Below, in pieces: positions 1-4,964 of a stretch of DNA of 5,754 nt; the first letter of the stretch is position 1, and every line of letters begins with the position of its first letter. The notes under the pieces are model-generated. The model did no database searches and was not told where the DNA came from. It saw only the letters and a program-made list of their open reading frames with translations. Where the stretch lies: contig CADBSX010000216.1 of assembly GCA_902797515.1 (NCBI GenBank), forward strand, positions 1 through 5,754, read 5' to 3'. Made by a program: the position numbers and the translations under genes. The DNA is from an uncultured Eubacteriales bacterium. Lineage in GTDB: Bacteria; Bacillota; Clostridia; Christensenellales; Borkfalkiaceae.

Positions 1-1
1 A

Positions 2-88
2 GGCGGCGCGCCCGTGACTTTCCCCGATTTCACCGACGGTAAATGGATGTTGAGAGAGAGGAAAGACGTCTGCGAATTCCGATCTTGA
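2..88 (+). CDS. C-terminal end of an unidentified upstream gene (5' partial)
   Basis: An open frame enters from the left edge and stops at TGA 86-88, giving 28 residues that begin GGAPVTFPDF and end KDVCEFRS. It is the only forward frame open this far: the other two stop at 13-15 and 40-42. Its codons (GGC, GCG, AGA, GAC, TTC) match those of the downstream genes, so I read it as a real coding end. The fragment is too short to name; it has no motif I recognise, and is a mix of charged and aromatic residues with one Cys. It lies on the same strand as upp, 88 bases upstream. The candidate promoter -35 element overlaps its last codons, so it may belong to a separate transcription unit. Confidence 0.6.
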   Translation, partial: GGAPVTFPDFTDGKWMLRERKDVCEFRS

Positions 89-105
89 ACTGCGGAATAT
101 TTAAT
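77..105 (+). promoter_or_regulatory. Candidate sigma-A-type promoter for the upp operon
   Basis: A -10-like TTTAAT at 100-105 (5 of 6 matches to TATAAT) lies 17 bases after TTCCGA at 77-82, a weak -35 (3 of 6). The surrounding stretch 96-118 is AT-rich in contrast to the flanking genes. Transcription would begin near 112, leaving a leader of about 65 bases before the upp start. An alternative -35, TTGAAC at 85-90, has no well-spaced -10. The placement is plausible but rests on one good hexamer. Confidence 0.35.
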
Positions 106-108
106 TTA

Positions 109-125
109 AGTCAAAAAAGGTCGCC
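109..125 (+). promoter_or_regulatory. CtsR-box-like direct repeat
   Basis: The sequence AGTCAAA-AAA-GGTCGCC resembles the CtsR operator RGTCAAA-NAN-RGTCAAA. The first heptamer (109-115) and the A in the spacer match fully. The second heptamer (119-125) matches in its first four bases and differs in its last three. It overlaps the predicted transcription start of the operon, where a repressor site would be expected. CtsR controls clp genes in Firmicutes, and a clpC-type gene lies in this operon, which raises the prior. The A-rich context makes a chance match possible, and ctsR itself is not in the window. Confidence 0.3.
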
Positions 126-142
126 GCGTCCTTAAAAGCGGC
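123..142. other. Small GC hairpin in the upp leader
   Basis: GCCGC (123-127) pairs with GCGGC (138-142) across a 10-base loop, with A8 immediately after. An alternative pairing, AAGG 117-120 with CCTT 130-133, would exclude it. It is not a forward intrinsic terminator because A rather than T follows the stem. Read on the minus strand it is followed by GACC then T6, so it could be a weak reverse terminator. A leader RNA role is possible but unsupported. The rest of 89-176 holds only AT-rich sequence and the upp ribosome binding site. Confidence 0.25.
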
Positions 143-164
143 AAAAAAAACAATTTTTATAAAT

Positions 165-171
165 AAAGGAG
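165..171 (+). promoter_or_regulatory. Ribosome binding site of upp
   Basis: AAAGGAG sits 5 bases before the ATG at 177. It is a strong Shine-Dalgarno match and fixes the upp start. Three of the four downstream genes lack such a site. Confidence 0.85.
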
Positions 172-176
172 ATTTT

Positions 177-806
177 ATGAGCAACTTTCACCTTATCGGT
201 CATCCGCTTATACAGCACAAAGTGTCGATGATGAGAATGACGAGCACCAGCACCAAAGATTTCAGAGAACTCGCGGAAGAAATTTCGCTTCTTATGGCTT
301 ACGAAGTTACGAGAGACCTTCCTTTGAAAGAAGAAGAGATCGAAACGCCTATCTGCAAGACGAAAGCGAAATTCGTCGCGGGAAGAAGTATCGGCGTCGT
401 TCCTATACTTCGCGCAGGGCTCGGCATGGTTGACGGAATACTCAAACTCGTTCCGAACGCGAAAGTAGGGCACATAGGTCTTTACAGAGATCCGAAAACG
501 CATCTGCCCGTGGAATACTACTGCAAACTTCCCGTAGATTCGGAGGAAAGGACGCTTATAGTAGTCGATCCTATGCTCGCGACGGGCGGCAGCGCGGTCG
601 CGGCGATACAGTTCATTAAAGACAGGGGCTGCAAGGATATAAAACTTATGAACCTTATAGCCGCGCCCGAAGGCGTAAAGGCGGTTCAGGACGCGCATCC
701 CGACGTCGATATATACGTCGCCGCGCTCGACGAAAGGCTCAATGAAAACGCATACATAGTTCCGGGACTCGGCGACGCCGGCGACAGACTTTTCGGAACG
801 AAATAA
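177..806 (+). CDS. upp: Uracil phosphoribosyltransferase
   Basis: Cytoplasmic pyrimidine salvage enzyme: uracil + PRPP gives UMP + pyrophosphate. The 209-residue length is the usual one for bacterial Upp. Family landmarks are all present in order: the N-terminal HPLIQHK block (residues 9-15), [13 protein letters not shown] (24-36), [12 protein letters not shown] (39-50), the [14 protein letters not shown] segment (74-87), the PRPP-binding loop [11 protein letters not shown] (130-140), and the C-terminal uracil-binding segment [12 protein letters not shown] (193-204). No key residue appears to be missing. The start is set by the AAAGGAG site upstream. It is the first gene of a tight same-strand run, and galU follows after 13 bases. 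Its product UMP is the precursor of the UTP that GalU consumes. Codon use is strongly biased: 10 of 16 isoleucines are ATA and 9 of 10 arginines are AGA/AGG. Confidence 0.97.
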   Translation: MSNFHLIGHPLIQHKVSMMRMTSTSTKDFRELAEEISLLMAYEVTRDLPLKEEEIETPICKTKAKFVAGRSIGVVPILRAGLGMVDGILKLVPNAKVGHIGLYRDPKTHLPVEYYCKLPVDSEERTLIVVDPMLATGGSAVAAIQFIKDRGCKDIKLMNLIAAPEGVKAVQDAHPDVDIYVAALDERLNENAYIVPGLGDAGDRLFGTK

Positions 807-819
807 AAAACGGATACGG

Positions 820-1701
820 ATGAAAATGCAGAATAAAGTCAGAAAAGCGGTAATACCGGTCGCGGGATACGGAACGAGATTTCTTCCCTTTACCAAAGCC
901 GTGCCGAAACCTATGTTGCCTATACTCAACAAGCCCGCCTTGCAGATAATTTCGGAAGAAGTGGTCGAAAGCGGAATAAAAGATATACTTTTTGTCGTAG
1001 GATATAAGAAAGAGATACTCGAAAGCCATTTCAAAAGCGCGCCCGAACTCGAAGAGGTCTTATCCGAAAAGGGAAAGACGGAATTTTTGAAGTCGGTCGA
1101 ATATCCGACTAATATGGCGAATTTTTCGTTCGTATTACAGGAAGAGCAGAGCGGCACGGCGAGCGCGATCGCGCTCGCGGAAGACTTCGTCGCGGGCGAG
1201 CCTTTCGCGGTGCTTTTCGGCGACGACGTAATGTATAACGAGGGGAAGCCCGTTATAGGTCAACTTTGCGAAAAGTACGAAAAATACGGCAAGACGGTTA
1301 TCGGATGCAAGAGAGTAGGTATGGATCAGGTGTCCAAATACGCCGCGATAGAGTTCGATAAAGTTATAGAGGACGGCAGACTTTTCAATATGACGAAAGT
1401 CACCGAAAAGCCGAAGAGAGAAGAGGCGAAGAGCGATCTCGCGCCCCTCGGAAGGTACGTCTGCCCGTCGGAGATATTCGATATTATAAGAAATCTCGGT
1501 CGCGGCGCGAACGGGGAATACCAATTCACCGACGCGCTTGACGAGATAGCGAAAGGGAGCGGCGCGCTCGCCTACGTTTTCGAGGGAACGAGATACGATA
1601 TGGGCGATCGCCTCGGATATCTGAAAGCGAATATAGAATACGGGCTTCGGGACGAGGAACTCGGTGAAAAATTAAAGGAATATTTAAAGACGTTGGTCTG
1701 A
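820..1701 (+). CDS. galU: UTP-glucose-1-phosphate uridylyltransferase (divergent GalU)
   Basis: Cytoplasmic nucleotidyltransferase: UTP + glucose-1-phosphate gives UDP-glucose + pyrophosphate, the donor for glycolipids, cell-wall polymers and exopolysaccharide. The 293 residues fit GalU. Visible landmarks: nucleotide-binding AGYGTRFLPFTKAVPKPMLP (15-34, Lys30 in the PKPML turn), LFGDDVMYN around the metal aspartate (132-140), SKYAAIEF (172-179), VTEKPKREEAKSDLAPLGRY (194-213), GEYQFTDALDEIA (232-244) and YDMGDRLGYLKA (259-270). The ELEEVLSEKGK stretch (76-86) is also GalU-like. One departure is that the usual GLGHA segment after the central Gln reads GTASA (112-116), closer to the GTA-x-A of other sugar nucleotidyltransferases. 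I keep GalU because the C-terminal motifs are specific, but another sugar-phosphate substrate is possible. No good Shine-Dalgarno precedes ATG 820, so translation is probably coupled to upp, 13 bases upstream. ATG 826 is an alternative start. Confidence 0.88.
   Translation: MKMQNKVRKAVIPVAGYGTRFLPFTKAVPKPMLPILNKPALQIISEEVVESGIKDILFVVGYKKEILESHFKSAPELEEVLSEKGKTEFLKSVEYPTNMANFSFVLQEEQSGTASAIALAEDFVAGEPFAVLFGDDVMYNEGKPVIGQLCEKYEKYGKTVIGCKRVGMDQVSKYAAIEFDKVIEDGRLFNMTKVTEKPKREEAKSDLAPLGRYVCPSEIFDIIRNLGRGANGEYQFTDALDEIAKGSGALAYVFEGTRYDMGDRLGYLKANIEYGLRDEELGEKLKEYLKTLV
1159..1178. repeat. Perfect 20-bp palindrome inside galU
   Basis: The bases 1159-1178 equal their own reverse complement over all 20 positions, centred on GCGATCGC (1165-1172); the next pair outward (G/G) breaks the symmetry. 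It encodes ASAIALA, built from the preferred codons GCG, AGC, ATC and CTC, so codon bias may explain it. It could act as a binding site for a dimeric protein, or form a cruciform or hairpin; nothing else here supports a function. Confidence 0.4.
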
Positions 1702-1711
1702 TTTTCGGTTT

Positions 1712-4150
1712 ATGGAAAATTCGAGATATACGGTCGGAGTTTGCGACGCGATAAAAAAATCAAAACTTCTCGCGGATAAGTTCAAGATAAATTACGTCGG
1801 TACGGAAGAGATCCTGTACGGACTTCTCACCATACCGAACAGCGGGGCGTATAAGAGCCTTATCAAATACGGCGTGAACAAAAACACCTATTTCGCGCAC
1901 TTGCAAAGGACTTTCAGTCGGAATTACGATATAGGCGATTTTACGCCGCAGGCGAAAGGCGTACTAAACGACGCGGGAATAATCGCCGAGCGCATGGGCA
2001 AAGACTACGTTTCCACCGAACACCTTCTTCTCGCCATCTTGCAGAAAAAAGATTGCAAAGCGACGAGTATCATAATGAATATGGGCGTTGATTATTCCGC
2101 GCTCATAGGCGAAGTCAGATCTTCCGTCGAGCGTTCGGACGTTCCGGAAAGCGCGGCGGCTTCGGGCGAAGGTTCGGAAGACAAAACCGAGAAAAAAGAG
2201 GAAAAAGAGCCTACGCCGCTCGATAAATTCGGTTTCGACCTCACGAAAAAAGCGCGCGAGGGGAAACTCGATCCCGTAATAGGCAGGGGCGACGAGATAG
2301 AGAGAGTGATACAGTCGCTTTCCCGCCGTATGAAAAACAGCCCCGTTCTTATCGGCGATCCGGGCGTCGGAAAGAGCGCGGTAGTCGAGGGGCTTGCGAT
2401 AGAGATAGCGAAAGGCAGCGTCCCCGAAACTTTGAGGGATAAGATAATCTTTTCCGTGTCTCTTTCGGGGATGCTCGCGGGAACGAAGTACCGCGGCGAA
2501 TTCGAGCAGCGTTTCAAAGAGGCGATAGATTACGTGATCGCGCAAGGGAATATAATCCTCTTTATCGACGAGATACACAACATTATGGGCGCGGGGAATT
2601 CGGGCGACGGTAATATGGACCTCGCGGATATGCTCAAACCGATCCTTGCGCGGGGCGAGATACAGACGATAGGCGCGACCACGATAGACGAATTCAGAAA
2701 GTATATCGAGCCTGATCCCGCTATGGCGAGGCGTTTTCAGCCGATAACGGTTGACGCGCCCGATCCCGAAAGCGCGATACTGATTTTAAGGGGATTGAAA
2801 GATAAGTACGAGGCGCATCACGGCGTGGTCATAACCGACGAGGCGATAAAGGCGGCGGTCAATCTTTCAAACAGATATATAACGGACAGAAATCTGCCCG
2901 ATAAAGCCATAGATCTTATCGACGAGGCGGCGGCGAAAGCGCGGCTTAAATATTGTTATACGCCGAAACAGTACACCGAGTACATCGAACAGTTAAAGCG
3001 GCTTATAAACGAGAGAAACTATTTGAGAAGTATAAGTCGGACGGAAGAAATGCGCCGTATCGAATCGCAGATAGACGACCTCAAAGAGAAAATAGAAGAG
3101 ATCGACGAAAGGCAGAGAGAGGCGCGGAGCAATTCCATACCGTCGATAGGCGAAAACGACGTGGCGGAAGTGATTTCAGAGTGGACCAAAATACCGCTTA
3201 CGAAAATAAGCGAGGAAGAGAGCGTCAAACTTTTAGGGCTCGAAGACGAACTGCGCGGCAGAGTTATAGGTCAGGACGGGGCGATAAACGCCGTGTCGAA
3301 GGCGATAAAGCGGGCGCGGGCGAATATAAAAGATCCTAACAGACCGATAGGAACGTTCATTTTCGTAGGACCTACGGGAGTCGGAAAGACCGAACTTTCC
3401 AAGGCGCTCGCGGACGTCGTTTTCGGCGATAAAGACAGCCTTATAAGAATAGATATGAGCGAGTATATGGATAAGGCGTCCGTATCGAAACTGATCGGCG
3501 CGCCCCCCGGATACGTCGGATACGAAGAGGCGGGAATACTCACCGACAAGGTGAGGAGAAAGCCGTATTCCGTCGTGCTTTTCGACGAGATAGAAAAGGC
3601 GAATCCCGAAATATTCAATATAATGCTGCAAATATTCGACGACGGCAGACTGTCCGACAGCAAGGGAAAAGTCGTCGATTTCAAGAATACCATAATAATA
3701 CTCACTTCCAACGTCGGCGCGCACGAAGTAAAGGCGTCGCAAACGCCGTTCTACGGGAACAGGGAAAGGGAAGAGGACGAACTCAAAGACAGGATATATT
3801 CCGCGCTCAAACTCAAATTCAGTCCGGAATTTTTGAACAGGCTCGACGATATAATAATATTCAGGCATCTTTCCGAAGAGGACTGCTCGAAGATTGCGGA
3901 TCTGATGCTCGAAGGGCTTAAAAAGCGTCTTAAAGAACAGAGTATAGATTTGAGGATAGCGGCGAGCGCGTCCGACCTTATAATAAGAGAGGGATACGAC
4001 GAGTTTTACGGCGCGAGACCTCTTCGCCGCGCGATACAGAGAAATATCGAAGACGTACTGTCCGAAGAGATAATCTCCGGCAGAATAAAGCGCGGGAACA
4101 GCGTGACGGTATATGCCGAAAACGGAAGGATAAGGCTTGACGTTCAGTAG
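1712..4150 (+). CDS. clpC: ClpC-type AAA+ ATPase (Hsp100), with atypical ClpP-docking and middle-domain regions
   Basis: Hexameric unfoldase of the cytoplasm; ClpC normally feeds proteins to ClpP. The 812 residues match ClpC length. Order: two Clp_N repeats (about 1-136; GTEEILYGL with Glu32, STEHLLLAI with Glu103, at the positions of the B. subtilis phosphoarginine-binding Glu32/Glu106); a charged linker (about 137-170); AAA-1 with Walker A GDPGVGKS (215-222), pore loop KYRG (259-262), Walker B FIDE (Asp286-Glu287) and ARRF (339-342); a short coiled middle domain (about 423-475); AAA-2 with GPTGVGKT (553-560), pore loop GYVGY (600-604), Walker B FDE (624-626), Arg710, and sensor-2 GARPLRRAI (767-775). 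The middle domain is far shorter than in ClpB. Odd points: the ClpP loop expected near 676-683 reads QTPFYGN, without [LIV]-G-[FL]; the middle domain lacks a normal UVR motif. It follows galU by 10 bases with no Shine-Dalgarno. The symbol marks the family; ClpP partnership is uncertain. Confidence 0.9.
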   Translation: MENSRYTVGVCDAIKKSKLLADKFKINYVGTEEILYGLLTIPNSGAYKSLIKYGVNKNTYFAHLQRTFSRNYDIGDFTPQAKGVLNDAGIIAERMGKDYVSTEHLLLAILQKKDCKATSIIMNMGVDYSALIGEVRSSVERSDVPESAAASGEGSEDKTEKKEEKEPTPLDKFGFDLTKKAREGKLDPVIGRGDEIERVIQSLSRRMKNSPVLIGDPGVGKSAVVEGLAIEIAKGSVPETLRDKIIFSVSLSGMLAGTKYRGEFEQRFKEAIDYVIAQGNIILFIDEIHNIMGAGNSGDGNMDLADMLKPILARGEIQTIGATTIDEFRKYIEPDPAMARRFQPITVDAPDPESAILILRGLKDKYEAHHGVVITDEAIKAAVNLSNRYITDRNLPDKAIDLIDEAAAKARLKYCYTPKQYTEYIEQLKRLINERNYLRSISRTEEMRRIESQIDDLKEKIEEIDERQREARSNSIPSIGENDVAEVISEWTKIPLTKISEEESVKLLGLEDELRGRVIGQDGAINAVSKAIKRARANIKDPNRPIGTFIFVGPTGVGKTELSKALADVVFGDKDSLIRIDMSEYMDKASVSKLIGAPPGYVGYEEAGILTDKVRRKPYSVVLFDEIEKANPEIFNIMLQIFDDGRLSDSKGKVVDFKNTIIILTSNVGAHEVKASQTPFYGNREREEDELKDRIYSALKLKFSPEFLNRLDDIIIFRHLSEEDCSKIADLMLEGLKKRLKEQSIDLRIAASASDLIIREGYDEFYGARPLRRAIQRNIEDVLSEEIISGRIKRGNSVTVYAENGRIRLDVQ

Positions 4151-4156
4151 TAAATT

Positions 4157-4951
4157 ATGGAAATAGGAGTTTCGACCGCGTCGCTTTTTATGCGGAAATA
4201 CAACGAGGACGCGCTTCCTCTTCTCGACGAGTTGGACGCGCGGACTACCGAAATATTTTTTTTGTTTTTTTCGGAATACACCGAGGAATACGGCAGATTT
4301 TTAAAAAGTCGGCTCGGAAACCTCAAAGTGCATTCCGTACACGTCGTCACGATGAACTACGAAACCGAACTCTTTTCAAAGAACGAAAGGGCGTACTCTG
4401 ACAGCGTGAAACTCTTTAAGAGCGTGCTTTCTTCCGCGAAGATACTCGGCGCGAAGAATTACACTATGCACGGCAAAGCGAGGATAAGGAAGTCGGCAAT
4501 TTACGACGATTACGGATTTATCGGGCAAAGACTTGCGGAATTGTCGCGCGTAAGCCGCGAATACGGCGTTTCCGTATGCCTCGAAAACGTGTCTTGGGCG
4601 TACTGCAACAGAGCGGGATATTATTCCGAAGTAAAAAAATACGCGCCCGATCTTCGGGCGACGCTCGATATAAAACAGGCGCGCGCGAGCGGTTATAACT
4701 ATGCCGACTATATCGCGGAAATGGGCGGGGATATCAACACCGTCCACTTGTCCGACGTTGACGGAAACGGCGCGATAGTTCTTCCCGGGAAGGGAGTATT
4801 CGATTTTTCAGAACTCTTCAAAAGGCTCAAAGACGTCGGATTTACGGGCGATATGCTGATAGAGGTATATAAGGACAATTACGGCGAAACAGCCGAAATA
4901 AAGGATAGTCTTGACTATTTAAGAGAAATAAAATATAAGATATTCGATTAA
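4157..4951 (+). CDS. Sugar phosphate isomerase/epimerase-family TIM barrel protein
   Basis: A 264-residue protein of the xylose isomerase-like / AP endonuclease 2 superfamily, a metal-dependent TIM barrel whose members isomerise or epimerise sugars and inositols; a few are endonuclease IV. Strand motifs run in order: EIGVSTASLF (2-11), VHSVHVV (58-64), YTMHGKAR (102-109), VCLENVSW (140-147), ATLDIKQARASG (168-179), NTVHLSDVDG (194-203), GKGVFDF (211-217) and MLIEVY (233-238). The likely metal ligands are Glu143, Asp171, His197 and Glu236; His62 and His105 are probable active-site residues. Substrate cannot be read from sequence. Endonuclease IV is less likely because its extra metal-binding histidines are not evident. 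It begins 6 bases after the clpC stop (TAG, then an out-of-register TAA) with no Shine-Dalgarno, which suggests translational coupling. Met12 is an alternative start but would remove the first barrel strand. It is placed between clpC and pgi, consistent with sugar metabolism. Confidence 0.85.
   Translation: MEIGVSTASLFMRKYNEDALPLLDELDARTTEIFFLFFSEYTEEYGRFLKSRLGNLKVHSVHVVTMNYETELFSKNERAYSDSVKLFKSVLSSAKILGAKNYTMHGKARIRKSAIYDDYGFIGQRLAELSRVSREYGVSVCLENVSWAYCNRAGYYSEVKKYAPDLRATLDIKQARASGYNYADYIAEMGGDINTVHLSDVDGNGAIVLPGKGVFDFSELFKRLKDVGFTGDMLIEVYKDNYGETAEIKDSLDYLREIKYKIFD
4644..4660. other. GC-rich hairpin inside the isomerase gene
   Basis: CGCCCGA (4644-4650) pairs perfectly with TCGGGCG (4654-4660) across a 3-base loop. 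An A7 run lies just upstream at 4633-4639. Read on the minus strand this is a 7-bp stem followed by CGTA and T7, like a weak intrinsic terminator for antisense transcription. It encodes APDLRA, so it may be a coincidence of codon choice. Confidence 0.3.
4911..4939 (+). promoter_or_regulatory. Candidate internal sigma-A promoter for pgi
   Basis: TTGACT at 4911-4916 (5 of 6 matches to TTGACA) and TATAAG at 4934-4939 (5 of 6 matches to TATAAT) are separated by exactly 17 bases of AT-rich sequence. It lies in the last codons of the isomerase gene. Transcription would start near 4946, leaving a leader of about 19 bases that holds the pgi ribosome binding site. It is the best promoter match I found in the window. 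It also encodes the protein's C-terminus, so AT-rich codons could produce it by chance. Confidence 0.5.
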
Positions 4952-4957
4952 AAGGAG
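4951..4957 (+). promoter_or_regulatory. Ribosome binding site of pgi
   Basis: AAAGGAG lies 7 bases before ATG 4965 and shares its first A with the stop codon of the isomerase gene. It identifies the pgi start and would allow pgi to be translated independently of upstream genes. Confidence 0.85.
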
Positions 4958-4964
4958 ATCAAAA

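Noticed and set aside
123..150. Intrinsic terminator of the upstream gene on the + strand
   Set aside because: The stem is only 5 bp with a 10-base loop and is followed by A8, not T, so it does not have forward terminator structure.
1..176. CIRCE (HrcA) element or a riboswitch upstream of upp
   Set aside because: No TTAGCACTC/GAGTGCTAA inverted repeat is present, and the 88-base gap is too short and unstructured for a known riboswitch.
132..1157. A 341-codon open frame on the minus strand, opposite upp and the start of galU
   Set aside because: It lies antisense to two unmistakable genes, its protein has no family motif and an odd composition (very rich in Arg, Phe and Tyr), and the codon bias of the sense genes naturally leaves the antisense frame free of stops.
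1964..2578. Long antisense frame opposite the clpC N-terminal and AAA-1 regions (with a second at 3233-3868)
   Set aside because: Both are shadows of clpC: no plausible start context, low-complexity Arg/Tyr/Phe-rich products, and full overlap with conserved ClpC motifs on the other strand.
2953..3339. A 128-codon forward frame inside clpC in another register
   Set aside because: The product is highly basic and Arg-rich with no motif, no ribosome binding site precedes it, and the ClpC frame is continuous across it, so it is not a frameshifted gene piece.
4190..4951. Alternative start of the isomerase-family gene at its second ATG, with AGGAG at 4165-4169
   Set aside because: The AGGAG is 20 bases from that ATG, too far to serve it, and the shorter protein would lose the conserved first beta strand EIGVSTASLF.
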